From assembly GCA_030765065.1 (NCBI GenBank), contig CM060990.1:497788190-497852189 (forward strand): a stretch of DNA of 64,000 bases, in the 5' to 3' direction. The notes under the pieces are model-generated. The model saw only the letters and a program-made list of their open reading frames with translations, ran no database searches and was not told where the DNA came from. The translations under genes and the position numbers were made by a program. The DNA comes from Deroplatys truncata (Eukaryota > Arthropoda > Insecta > Mantodea > Mantidae). Shown piece by piece: positions 35,641-46,979 of the stretch (position 1 is the stretch's first letter; every line of letters begins with the position of its first letter).

Positions 35641-35819
35641 ATGCCATGCTAATTGGTTGTTGGAGCATTCAAAACTCAGTTAACAAACATGACCAATGAA
35701 CTAAACCCATGTAAGCCATCAAGTACCTGTTAAACAAGAAATACTACTTGATCAAGAAATCAATGGCTATTTTAATTGCCTGCTTTGTTAACCGGACATG
35801 GAAACAGAACCTTTGAAAT

Positions 35820-35925
35820 GTAAGAGCTAATAGCTCAAAGGTTAAGCATGTACTTTGTGCACTGGCAACCTGTATTCAAATCTCGGCGCTTGCCTATTTC
35901 CCCCTTTTTATATTTTCCTGCTTTT
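35820..35925 (+). repeat. tRNA-derived SINE relic
   Basis: TAGCTCAAAGGTTAAGCATG (35834-35853) resembles an RNA polymerase III A box and TATTCAAATCTCGG (35872-35885) a B box, at tRNA-like spacing. The body downstream is short and unrecognised. Confidence 0.5.
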
Positions 35926-36419
35926 CATCTTGACACCATATATTGTATTCTTAATTAAACTTTCATAAAATTTCTGTAACAATAATGTTATAAAATGTGT
36001 ATCACTTATACATTTTATACTGTGCAGTTGTATATCACAGTCAATGCTGCCACAAGGCCTAGTAATTTTGTCATTCTTTAGTTCACTTTCTTTCTCTCAT
36101 GTTTACACATTTGTACTTAGTTCCTACATTATCAAAAGAGGCCATGTATTTGTTTTATACAGCAACTATTCTTGCCCTACAATGGTGCATTGGTTTAATT
36201 TCTAGCTATAGCAGGGGCAGTTGATAAATGTACTGCTTTTTTCACACTTATTTCACAGGGGAGGTAGCATTTGTAGTGATTCCATCTAGTGTGAGGAGGA
36301 GGGCAAAATTTCATCAAGAAAGGCTGCAAGAAAGAGTGCAGGTTGTCTGTGTCTCTACAGAGGTTGAAGATGGGTCTCTTGGCAGAAGTGGAAAAGAACC
36401 CCCTTTGAACCATCACTGA
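35926..36419. other. AT-rich DNA before the Tc1-like relic
   Basis: Nothing firm. The last 150 bases may hold the diverged N-terminal helix-turn-helix of the Tc1-like transposase. Confidence 0.35.
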
Positions 36420-37170
36420 ATATAAAGCTTTATTTCATTCGCTGATAGTGCAAAGACTGTTAGTAACCATTGCAAGGATACTGAAATTCAACATGGACAT
36501 GCTGCAATTAAAGAAGAATTAACCAATGCTCGCATGATTGACAGATTGTCATTTGCAGAATTGTATGACAACTTCAATTGGAGAAAAACAATTTTCTCAG
36601 ATGAAGTTACATTCACTACAGCAAGTAGTGCTACTACAGTGTTTGTAAAAAGCCAGTGGGACTTGCTCTCTGGCCACTCCTTCAAGAAGTGGTAGAATGA
36701 GCATTACAGTTTGGGTGTGGATATTGCAGGATGAAGTAGGTATGCTGGAACACATTCATAGGAACCTGAATGGCAAAATGTATATTGAAATACACCAATC
36801 TGTTCTCCTCCCATCTGCCCAAGAGCATTATTGTAAAGGAATTATCATATTCTAGCAGGATAACCATTCGGTCCATAGGGTGGCCAAAGTTCAAAACTGG
36901 TCTTCAGGGCACATGGACATTTTTGAGCAGATTCCAGTCTGCTAGTCTAAAGTCACCCAGTTAGAATCTCATAGAACGTGCTTGGGCAAAAAGGAAGAGG
37001 TTTTCTCAGTGTACCCAGGTTCATTAACGTTGCACAGGTCTGCATGCCATAGAAGATACTTGAGAATTGCTAGCAGAGAATACCAATTACTTCAGGAACC
37101 TGCTGGGTTCCATGCCCTGAAGACTGAGGGCAGCGATATAAAAGAACAGGGGCACACTAACTATTAGACG
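36420..37170 (+). pseudogene. Tc1-like transposase relic
   Basis: Plus-strand relic of a Tc1-group transposase. NFNWRKTIFSDEVTFTTA (36572-36625) is the block around the first catalytic Asp. GSTRSGRMSITVW-type text follows near 36690-36720, then QDNHSVHRVAKVQNWSSGH (about 36855-36915) around the second Asp, and an LNLIERAWAKRK-like region near 36950-36990, where the third acidic residue sits. Several frameshifts and stops separate the pieces. The DNA-binding N-terminus and terminal repeats were not identified. It is distinct from both mariner copies. Confidence 0.72.
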
Positions 37171-37568
37171 TTTTGAAGCAACTGAAGTTCAGATTGCTAT
37201 GTAGAATTAAGGGAATTAAGTTTTATACTTTTTTTTAAAAACAGCAGACAAATACCCCTGAATCACAGAATGAATGTAGACTTAAAACATAATTTCCATA
37301 AATACACAAAGTGACAATTTGAAAAGTGTATGAATAAAAAATAAATGTCGATTACAGGGTTCAAATCATCTCTTCAGATAGAGCACTAAACTTCAACCTA
37401 AAAACACTGGCATAGAGTCACTTCTACCACAGAAAATGCTATTGCTTCTTTATAGTGTCATGTAACCAAAGGTTCAAATCAAAAGGTTTGGGCTTGTATT
37501 TGATCATTTGCAAAGAACCATTCTTTGTATTACTTCCCTGGTTGCTATGCGATAGAATAATGCAATAC
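37171..37568. other. AT-rich spacer
   Basis: Nothing recognised between the Tc1-like relic and the short hAT element. Confidence 0.4.
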
Positions 37569-37576
37569 ATTATTAT

Positions 37577-38635
37577 TAGGGTCTGGATTTTTAGGTTTTA
37601 ACCTATATTTTTCCTCGGTATTTAATATAACACATTTCAACATATATACTCGTTTCACACTTCCTGGAGCAGAATATGCAAATTTCATTACACCTAAAAA
37701 AACCTAAATGAGGAGTTGACACCTAAAATAACCTAAATAGCTGTTTTTCCTTTTTCGAAATGAAGAATGTTATTTTCGGATTGAAACTCATTGTAAAATT
37801 ATTTCCACCACTTATAGTCAGTAGACAGTTCAAGTTACTACAGTTAAAGGCAGCACATGTGACGTGGTGACACCTGGATGCAGCTGATAGAAGGTCAGGA
37901 GGAGCGTACTTGGTTGTCTGCTGCCATTTACTATGCTGAGCATTTAAAAGACGTTAAAAATGTCAATGAATTGGATGAAACAGAAGCTTCCTCCATTGCC
38001 AAGGCTAAGAAATCACCCGAAGGCCTCACTCTTGCCGCTTACCTTCTATACATCAAGACACATTTTTGTTTTATACCAGAAGCTACAACTTTGCCACTGA
38101 AAGATGCTCTAGACATCATTGGCAATGTTTCCAGTAAAGAAATACATGGACCAGTGGGAATTGCATGTTCTTCGAAATTGCAGAAGATTCCTCAACGAAA
38201 TTCTGCTTTTGAAGATACGAAAATCATTAATTCAGTATTGCAGCGAGAAAAGTACACAGGAGAACTACCTCTAGAACCTGCTGCACTGGCTCTATGTTCT
38301 ACGCTCCAATGACGTCATGTTCCATTGAAAGAACCTTTTCTTCATACAAGAATGTGTTACGTGATAATAGGAAATGTATACGCCAGAAAATTTCAGAATG
38401 TATGTAGTATCTACTGCAATGCCAAAACACAAATCTTACAACTAAGTACCAGAAAATCAAAATTATTGATACCTGTATTGACCCACGAAGCAAAACATAA
38501 AAAAAAAATTAAAAAAATAATAAAAAAAATAAATAAAAAAACATATTTTAATCAAGAAAAACCTAAAAAAAAACCTATTTTAAGCATATAAGAAACCTAA
38601 ATGAAGGTTTATTCCAACTACAAATCCGGGCCCTA
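37577..38635 (+). mobile_element. short hAT element with 8-bp target duplication
   Basis: A 1059-bp element with ends TAGGGTCTGGATTTTTAG (37577) and the complement of TAGGGCCCGGATTTGTAG (38635), 15 of 18 matching. It is flanked by an exact 8-bp duplication ATTATTAT (37569-37576 and 38636-38643). Both subterminal regions carry many copies of ACCTAAA/AACCTA motifs, probable transposase-binding repeats. It holds the C-terminal half of a transposase only, so it is an internal-deletion derivative. Confidence 0.92.
37878..38430 (+). pseudogene. hAT transposase C-terminal half
   Basis: An open frame of 144 codons (37878-38312), then a frame change, then MTSCSIERTFSSYKNVLRD (about 38310-38370) followed by NRKCIRQKISEC. 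The second piece is the hAT C-terminal dimerisation block, which in relatives reads SCDVERSFS.YK.IL.DNR. The first piece (EERTWLSAAIYYAEHL, then SVLQREKYTGELPLEPA) is the region that usually precedes it. The catalytic Asp residues and the DNA-binding finger lie in the deleted part, so it has no transposase activity. It sits inside the element bounded by TAGGG ends and 8-bp duplications, which supports the hAT call independently. Confidence 0.82.
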
Positions 38636-38643
38636 ATTATTAT

Positions 38644-38989
38644 ATATACACTAAGTCTGATTTGTAGTGTAACACTGCATGGGTGAACCAAGCTCTGTTA
38701 ACTTCATGTATTTTAATGAGGCTGTAGCAATACTTTGAAGTTTTACAGCACTCAATCTTTTTTTGCAGCACTGTACAAGAAATTAATAAACTCAGAAGTA
38801 GTGTTATCTGGACAGAATCAAACATCACAAAATTAGCAATAGGAAGTAATTAAGCAAGAATAGTTGAATGAATGATTTATTGTCTGCTTTAAACTTTATA
38901 TACAACTTATACAATGTATAAAATTGAGTTGCTTATTATTTATCTTCACCTTATATTTAACATTCTGTTGTACATATAATGGGGAAGTA
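38644..38989. other. AT-rich DNA, perhaps 3' UTR of the next LINE
   Basis: No feature seen; the 3' end of the minus-strand LINE must lie within or near this stretch. Confidence 0.35.
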
Positions 38990-41900
38990 TAATGTATCTA
39001 CTATTTACTTTTTTGCCTTGTTACCCCTTTTCCGTATTTTCTCCAATTTGCTTCACATTTCTTTTAACCTTAGTTTTTCCTAAATGTTTTCCCGCTTTCT
39101 CCATATATTCATTTGATCTTGTATTAAAAATCTTCCTAACTTTTAGCTCTATTGGTAAATTTTTCCATTTCTCTAGTATTAAATTCTCTCTTCCTTTATC
39201 CGTATCATCGCATTCTAGAACATGCCAGTTGTCATGTATTCCATTACATTTAGTACATCTCCTTTTCTTCTTCCTGGGCCACTTAAATTCAATATACCTG
39301 TCCTTGCCCATGCATACCCCATTCTGGCTCTCTTTGTTGCATACTTCGATGTAATTTTCTTTTCCCCATTCCATTTTAAAATATCTGTAATCTATTAATA
39401 ACCTTTTTTTCTTGAAACTACTTATAATTTCTTGCTTTTCAATATCCTCCAGAAACCCTTACTTTCGTTGTTTCTTTCTGCCTTTCCCCCATTCCTGTGC
39501 CTTCCAATGTTGTCTGTATCTTGTGCATCTAAGTTTCTTTTCCCCATTTTCTCCTGTATAACCAAGCATTCATTTTCCTCTAGTAGCTTTATTCTGAACC
39601 AGTATTTGATTGCCCTTTCTATCATTTTGCCTTTTGTTCACACCCTCCCTAGTTCTGCTTGTGCTACTCCATTCGGTAAACCTCTTGGTAATCCCATGGA
39701 TATTTTGCAAAAATTCCTATGTATAGCGTCTACATTTTCCACATCCTTTTACCAGCCTCCAATCTCTGCTGGGTATAACATCCTTGCTTCCACCACCATG
39801 CTATATATCCTTTCTAGCCACCTAATTTGCATTTCAAGATTTTGATTTTCAATTTCGTTTTGTTTATTCTCAGCCCCAATCTTTACAGTATTTGCCATTG
39901 CTTTAATAGCTTTACTTAGCCTCACAACTGTAATGGAACCTGTCACTAGATCATTTGCAAACAATAATCCTGGTAAAATAAAATGTTAAAAAACATTAGT
40001 CAACATTTGAAAAACGCTAATTGCTCCACTTAAAATTGAAGAGCTTCAAAGAGGTGTGCTCTCCATCCTCAGTGAGTCAACTGACTGAAGCCCATGTCAG
40101 GTAATTGTCTCCCCTTCCCTTGTTGCCTGGTCTACCACTCTTCCCATTGGTCAATCACAAGACATCGTCTATTGCTGGTATTTCTAAGTTCATAACTTGA
40201 TTTATGTTCTTAATGATATAAACATTTCCCACAGTTAATTCTCAATGGTTCTTAGCTGGTTTAAAAGGTTTGATTTCTTGGCTAATATTTATGATTGCAT
40301 GACCAAAAGTAATAAGCTATGGCTGATTTATCTGCCTGATTGTATTTTATATTTCTGAGATGTTCCTTCAATCTGGTTTCTAAGTTTCTCTTTGTCCTTC
40401 CAATATATATATTCTAATCTAACCATATATATATATATTGGAAAGACAAAGAGAAACTTAGAAACCAGATTGAAGGAACATCTCAGAAATATAAAATATA
40501 TACAGACAGATAAATCAAAATCAACCATAGCCCACGACTTTTGGTCATGTAATCATAATATTAGCCAATAAATCAAACTTTTAAAACCAGCCAAGAACCA
40601 TTGGGGATTAACAGTGTGGGAAAATATTTATATCATTAAGAACATAAAGAGTGTCATAACTTCAAGATACTGGCAACAGACAATGGTTTGTAATTGACCA
40701 ATGCGAAGAATGGTAAACCAGGCAACGAGGGAAGGGGGAGACAGTTACTTGACATGGACTTCAGTTGGCCAACCCGCTGATGGAGAGCACACCTCTTTGA
40801 AATGTGTCCGATTCAGTTTTAAGTAAGTGGAGCAATTAGTGTTTTTAAATGTCAACTAGTGTTTAATATTTCATTAACATGCCCCACTTTTTAAACGCTT
40901 CATTTTAATTATCAATTTTATAATCATCCTGGTGTTTCCTTATTATTAATAACTGGTGAATGCTTATTACACTTTTTTTCTCTCTTCTATAATATCATCT
41001 ATAAATAGGTTAAATAGCACTGGTCTAAGTTTGCACCCTAGTGTAAGCCCTGAATTATTTGTGTTCTCTTCAGTAATTCTTGTCCTGGCTATTTTCACAC
41101 AGTACTCATTATTTGCACAATAGTTGCTTTGTATTCTTTATAAATGATTCACTCACCCCTTTCTTAATTAGTTTATAACCATAGTGCATCCTTGTTGATA
41201 GTGCTGAATGCTTTTTCTAAATAAATAATAATAATAATAAAAAAAAAGCATGTATACCCTACTCTTTTTTTTATGCTTAAGTATTTATCCACCACTGTCT
41301 TTATGATGTGTTATCTGTTCCCCTTCCTTTTCTAAATCCTGCTTGGAATTCTGATAGCTTCCCCTCTTTCTCCGCCCATCTCTGCATTCTGTCAGCTAGT
41401 ATCCCTGTATACACTTTACCTATCACTACTAGGAGGGTAATACCTCTTTTATTTGTAGGATCCTCTGCATCTGCTTTGCCTTTATATATTGGTACTACGA
41501 TTCCCTTTTTCCAGTTCTCTGGGACTCTATCCCTTTCACGTAATGAGTTAAACAGTTTCACTATTAACCTCAGCCTATCATTTTCGCACCATGCTTTCCA
41601 GAATTCACCTGTTAACCCGTTGATTCCACAGGCCTTATTTTTTAACTTTAACATTTGTGTTTTTGCTTAATTTATCTTAATTTCTTTATCTAAATCGTCA
41701 ATATGCTGTATTTGTACTTTTAAACTCTTGAACTTTTGACTAATATTTGCACCCATATAAACCTTTAAAGCAATTGCACCGTATTTCCACCTGTATGTTG
41801 TTCTCCGTACTTTTGTACTTATATATCTGAATCACCATCTTCTATATTGCCTTCGTATCCTGCTTTTTGCTGCTTCATTCATTTTATGACTTAATTTATC

Positions 41901-43800
41901 CCCCCATTCTTTCATTTTCGCCTCCATTAGACATTTATACTGCCATCTTTGTATTAAAAACTTTTCTTTATCTTCTTGTTCTCCTGTCTGCCCCCATTTA
42001 TTTAGTTCTCTTTCCATTTTTTCTTTGTCTCATAACATTCATGATCCTACCATCCTTATCCATTTTTTGAAAGTACTATTCTCCTTTATTTTCCAGCCTG
42101 CCTTTTTTATTACCAGCCTCACTCTCAACATAGCTCCCTCTATCTTACTCTTTAGTATCAGCCTTTCCAGATATGCTAACCCTGTTATTTCCACCCCTTC
42201 TCTAGCGCTTTGCAAAATATTTCCCTATCTTTATCCCTCCATCTATATGCTCTGAATTCCTGCTTTTATCTGATTCTATTCTTTTCATCTAACTTTTAAT
42301 GTTAAAGTTTACTTTTAATGGGAAGTGACAACTAGTAAAAACATTGTTCATGACTTCAAAATCTGCACAGTATGCATCTAACTCTGTTGTGTATAGTATC
42401 TAATATAATTTATCACACTCTGTCCATTCTTATTTGTAAATGTGAACTCCCCTTCTTTTTAATCCCTTACATACAATAATATTAATTTCACAAAAGTCAA
42501 TCAACTTCATTCCCTCGCAATTGCATATTTTATCTCTACTCTTCCTAGTTTCTGTATCTGCTGTATTCTTTATATTGTTTTGTACTTCACATATTCTGAT
42601 TTGCTCTTCTCCTATCCTTGCATTAAAATCTCCTACAACTATTATATCTATTTCTACATACCCTGTATTTCTTCTACGTCCTGTTGCACTTTCTTGAACA
42701 CATTTTGATCAAGAATTTTAAAACACTCAGTGGGTTGTACACCATTCCTAAGCACACCTTTCTTTTGTTTACCTCTCCTACTTCCATTATGCACCACAAT
42801 ACCATTCCCCTTCCTATTCCATTTAGTGCTTTCACTTTTATTTTCTTATTCTTCTTCACAAGTATACCTACTCCCCCCCCCCCCGACATCCACCCTTTCT
42901 CTTTCTCCCTCACTCCTCCTTTGCCATAGAAATCATAATCACTAATAGCCACTTTTGCCTCCTTATTTATCCAAGTTTCCATTATTGCCAACACATCAAC
43001 CACTTTTAACACTTGAAATATTTCACTGTTACCAATTTTGTTCTGCAGCCCCTCCACATTCCAGACACCCACCGAGAACACTGTTCCCTATACAGCCCTG
43101 ATCTATCATATCTTAGTTGGTCTGTTCTTCCTCTTTGTCTTGTCCTCTGTGAATCTTTGCCTTCTCTCAGCTGATCTTCTAGTTGTAATATACTTCCAAT
43201 TGATGATGACATGATACTTAATTCAGTTGCCTCGTCATGAATTCTTAGTCCTGCTGATGCTATTACCGTCAACTTCTTTGCATCATCCTTTACCTCATTG
43301 CTAGGAATGACGTCCTTCCTTGGTGACGTCACATGCCATTGCCCCTCCTCCTCCTCCTTTTGACGTTTCTCCTCTTCTGCCGCCCTGCCTGATTCTCGTT
43401 CTGCTGAATGCTGACGTAAAATTTTTTGCCTGTCAATGTCCTCACTTTGCTGAGTCGTGACACATTTTCCTCCGTCGATCCAAAGCGTTAGTCCTCTAAC
43501 ATGTGCTTTTTTTTCCTTCTTCTTTGGTCTTCCTCATTTCCTTTAACAAAATCTGTTTTCTTTCCTTTTTCCCACAGTCCTGCTCTATAAACATTCTGGT
43601 ACCCTTAAGTCTAACATTTGACAGCACTTACATTTTAAACTTCATGGTGCTAAGTTTTACCAATATCAGTCTGTTGTTCAAATTTCTTCTGCCTAATCGA
43701 AATGGATTGATTTCAAACCTTGTATCTTCAACTCTAATTTCCTTTCTATAATTTCTTCTACTTGCTATCATGTTCTTTTTCCTTGTTCTTCCACTACTCC
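38990..43800 (-). pseudogene. LINE (ORF1 + ORF2) copy, split by a Penelope pair
   Basis: Minus-strand non-LTR retrotransposon, second copy of the family at 2-8 kb. From 5' to 3': ORF1 C-terminus (about 43760-43340, with GTRMFIEQDCGKKER); endonuclease starting VGVWNVEGLQNKIGN (43075 leftward) with VVDVLAIMETWINKE and GGGVGILVKK; linker 42017-41832; reverse transcriptase 41654-41301 (NWKKGIVVPIYKGKADAED, GFRKGRGTD) and about 41220-40985 (LTLGCKLRPVLFNLFIDDI); the Penelope pair; then LLFANDLVTGSIT (39970-39930, FADD changed to FAND); thumb; and a C-terminal zinc motif CTKCNGIHDNWHVLEC (about 39265-39218). Frameshifts are many, and the catalytic Asp change alone would inactivate it. The clade is uncertain (L1-like). 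Confidence 0.85.
39975..40925. mobile_element. head-to-head pair of Penelope 3' ends
   Basis: A long inverted repeat with arms 39976-40412 and 40425-40880 and a 12-base AT-rich centre. Each arm, read outward, starts with YIYIGKTKRNLETRLKEHL (right arm about 40430-40485), the GIY-YIG endonuclease of Penelope-like elements, then the C-terminal tail (NHWGLTVWENIYIIKNI, about 40597-40650). Both copies are truncated at the centre and have their 3' ends outward. The pair interrupts the minus-strand LINE between its FIDDI and FAND reverse-transcriptase blocks. ATCCTGGT repeats at both edges (39967-39974 and 40926-40933) look like the target duplication, so the pair integrated as a unit. Arms differ at many positions; neither can encode a complete enzyme. 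Confidence 0.88.
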
Positions 43801-44756
43801 AAAAATTATATTTAGGATTCCAGTCTTTTCTTCATTTTTCTGATCTCAGCAACAATAGTTTGGAAATTGCACATAAAAAGAATGTCAGAAATTTCTATTT
43901 CATAAAGAACATTTCAGTATGCAACTTTATGAGAGAAGAAATGAATTAAAGTTGGAATAGGCTTTAGCTGATAAAGAAGAAAACTAGATATTTCTCACAA
44001 TAAAATTACTGCAAATTTATTTATCTTGAGCTGAAGAGGCAGCATATAAATAAATTTTAAACAAAAAGTACAAAATATGCTGTAAGAAATGAGAAAAAAC
44101 ATTACTAAATCCAAATGTGTTATGAAATTACAATTTTGCAAACTTTCCAACACTTATGCTGCTAGCTGCTTTCCTGTTTACTCTGAGAAACCTTAGCATG
44201 CCTTACCTCTTGCTTCAGCCTTGCTTTGCAACTGGAAATGAGAAATAATTCACTCACAAAACTGCTAGTCTTCAATGTCACACAGTTTGGCATTTCAAAA
44301 GAAGTGGAAACAATAGTTTGTCCAACTCTAGTACTCATTAGACTTTCTATGTGAGCAAATGCACACATGTAGAATTGAATGAGAACTTGCTGTTCTTACA
44401 GGAAACACCTTAAATGTCTTCAAGCAGTGATCTCATCCATATTTCAAATGGCCTATTTATCGGTTTCTTACCTTTTTTCTGTTATTTACCCATCTATAAC
44501 AGGAAAAACCATTGCATACTTACCAACATTTTGAAACTGAAACCTGCAACATTTTCCCTCATCCAGCAAAGGGTACTAATTTTGCAATTACATAAACTTA
44601 GAATGTATAAAATGTTCACTGCAGTAAATTACATGCAATATAAGCCACAACATTGAAATAATAAAACATATTCACTAACATTATGTACAGAAAAATTAAA
44701 AATTGAGTTTTATTTATGGATGCTCTTTTAACTACTATGGTCCTTAGTGTCCCATT
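43801..44756. other. AT-rich intron DNA
   Basis: No gene or repeat recognised between the LINE 5' end and the SINE. Confidence 0.4.
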
Positions 44757-44995
44757 CTATATTGGGCATGAAAGACCAGTAATTTTGATCAGAGGTCTCT
44801 TTATCACACTTGAGGTTCTTTTACGTGCCATAAATCTATGACACGGGACCACCGGCTTTACTTCCCTTCCAAAGGAAGCCACACTAAGGATTTTTACACC
44901 CGAAAAAAATTCATCGCCCTCCGCTGGGTTTGAAATCACAATCTTGGGAACTAGAGGCTGGCATGATAACCACTACACCACGGAGGACAACTTAT
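44757..44995 (-). repeat. tRNA-derived SINE
   Basis: On the minus strand it begins TCCTCCGTGGTGTAGTGGTT (about 44989-44970), an A box in tRNA-like context, and has TGATTTCAAACCC as a diverged B box (about 44938-44926). The body contains GGCACGTAAAAGAACC (about 44828-44813), a block I associate with several invertebrate SINEs. SINEs are copied by LINE machinery and transcribed by RNA polymerase III. Confidence 0.75.
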
Positions 44996-46380
44996 GCACA
45001 GAAGGCAACTGTAGTACACATAAATGCTGCAGATTGTGGACATCGGGTTCATTGAGACAGCAGTATTCACAAAACTAAACTATTAATCCGGAGATGATGT
45101 TTGCCGATATCATCTTACATCGCAGCACAAAGAGTTGCATTTAAGGCTACAGCAGTAGATGCAGAACCTTTTAAGCTTTCTGCTGTAGCCTTGTTATCTC
45201 ATTTCAAAAAGTCTTTACTGAAATGTTGTTTATAGCATACAGTAGTGCTGCTGCATTTGAGGCAGTATTTTAATGCCTAAATGATACTGTGTTTTATTAT
45301 AATTAAATTCAATAACAGCCCACCTTGAAAACAGTATGTATATGATTATTATTTATATTGTATGTAAAGTTATTGTAAATACTTATTTTTATTGTAAATG
45401 TATTTATTAATGTCATGTAAATGTTTATATACTCTAATAGTGCTAAAACTGTGAGAATAATATGTTTTAGGTTGTTAATAATGAGGTAATAATGTAATTT
45501 TTGTGACAATGTGTCTGGAGTTTCAAAAAATACTGGTTATGAAAAGATCGGTAATAACATAATTTTGCTTACAGTTTGGAATTAGTCAACCAACAGCAAA
45601 GAAAAGTTTTAGTTTTGAATACTTAAATTCTATTGGACTAGAATTAGCCAATAAGAGACTGGCATTACCGAAGCTAGAAGACTTTTACAGTTGAATTTAG
45701 TCAGTCACGGGTAAGATGTTGTAGAGTACGGATGGTAAAAATTGTGTTCTCCACTAGAATGTATAAAGTGCTCACAGTTTTTCTTTTATAAAGTGTTGTG
45801 TTTATAAAATGTGCAAGTATAAAGAGAAATAAAAAGAAGTGAAATTAAAAAGTAAATTCTGTGACGTCTTTTAATTTTTGTCTTATCACAACCTAAAAAG
45901 AACTTGTGTTTCTATAGTGCGACTGAAGCAGCTAAGGCAAATAACTTTAATAATATTACGTAAAACAAGCATCATCTTCACTATAAAGTTTGGTGTCCCA
46001 AGCATCAAACATCAAAGTGTATCTTAAAAACGGGTTAAATACTTCTTCAAAGTGACGCATATACATGGGGATTCTCACACCTCATATCCAGCATACAGCT
46101 AAATAATTTTTTTTTAAAGTTGGCAACAAACATACTTCTTCAAATTACAATTGTGGGGCAAACTCCTCCAAACAACCACCATCATCATAATTTCCGCAAA
46201 TTGGCGTCCCTCAACGTGGAGCTAAATAATTACATAACAGCACACTTTTTCAAATATACGTAATAATATTTACGAAAGCCAAAAATCTATCTCAAATTTC
46301 AACTACGAAATTGATCCCAATGTCTTATTATACATCAATGATGTAAAGTCAGTACTATTCTTTCTCACTACCTGCAAACA
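44996..46380. other. AT-rich DNA with a hairpin and a possible LTR remnant
   Basis: Holds a perfect 13-bp inverted repeat (AAGGCTACAGCAG at 45143-45155, CTGCTGTAGCCTT at 45180-45192). From about 45300 to 45900 the text resembles a degraded LTR (TATAAAG, AATAAA), and TGGCGTCCCTCAACGTGGAG (46202-46221) resembles a tRNA-Lys primer-binding site. No coding sequence follows. Weak support. Confidence 0.3.
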
Positions 46381-46560
46381 GTCAGTAGAGCAACTGCCTG
46401 CTGTGTAAGGGGTCCAGGGTTCGATTCCCAGCTGGGGAGTGAGAATTTTAATTTTCCTCTAGCCAAGATTATTTTCTATCCTCCCCAGAGTCTGGAAGTA
46501 TGAATGAGAGTGTGAATGTGTGAGCAATCTAATGTAAAAAACCCAAACTAATCTAAAAAT
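46381..46560 (+). repeat. tRNA-derived SINE
   Basis: CAGTAGAGCAACTGCCTG (46383-46400) acts as an A box and GGGTTCGATTCCC (46417-46429) is a near-perfect B box. The body (GTGAGAATTTTAATTTTCC and on) continues to about 46560. The tRNA-like part does not fold with a sensible anticodon loop, so it is not a tRNA gene. Confidence 0.72.
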
Positions 46561-46676
46561 CCAACACAACAAATTAACACAATTGCTGATAAGGCAATAT
46601 GTTCCAAAAGTGAAAGGCTGCCGATATAACTATTGCAGTTAAAGGTGAGATATAAATGGCACACACCCAAAATAAA

Positions 46677-46764
46677 AAAGCAAGCAAGCAAGCAAGCAAA
46701 AGAAGAAGAAGAAGAAGAAGAAGAAGAAGAAGAAGAAGAAGAAGAAGAAGAAGAAGAAGAAGAA
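46677..46764 (+). repeat. compound microsatellite (AAGC)n-(AAG)n
   Basis: About five AAGC units (46679-46699) run directly into about 21 uninterrupted AAG units to 46764. Confidence 0.97.
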
Positions 46765-46941
46765 AGACTGGAAACGCATTCACACTCTGCATCACTATGA
46801 GGAATAGCTAAAATTACCAATATAATTGATGCCACAAATACAAGCTATTTTACCCATTTATAATCTTCCTCACCAAGTGCAATGGTTCAAGCGGCAGTAT
46901 CTGAGGCTCAAATTCTGGAGGTTCCTGTCCTCCATTTCCTC

Positions 46942-46979
46942 TCATTTCATTTCATTTCATTTCATTTCATTTCATTTCA
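46942..46979 (+). repeat. (TTTCA)n microsatellite
   Basis: Seven perfect ATTTC/TTTCA pentamers in a row. Confidence 0.95.

Noticed and set aside
38992-43751. Plus-strand Leu/Phe/Ser-rich ORFs that look like membrane proteins
   Set aside because: They are antisense to the LINE, whose Lys/Glu-rich coding strand yields hydrophobic complements.
46384-46455. Apparent tRNA gene
   Set aside because: A and B boxes are present, but no consistent acceptor stem or anticodon loop; the sequence continues as a SINE body.
46548-46835. Poly-Leu and poly-Ser ORFs on the minus strand
   Set aside because: They are translations of the (AAG)n microsatellite in different frames.
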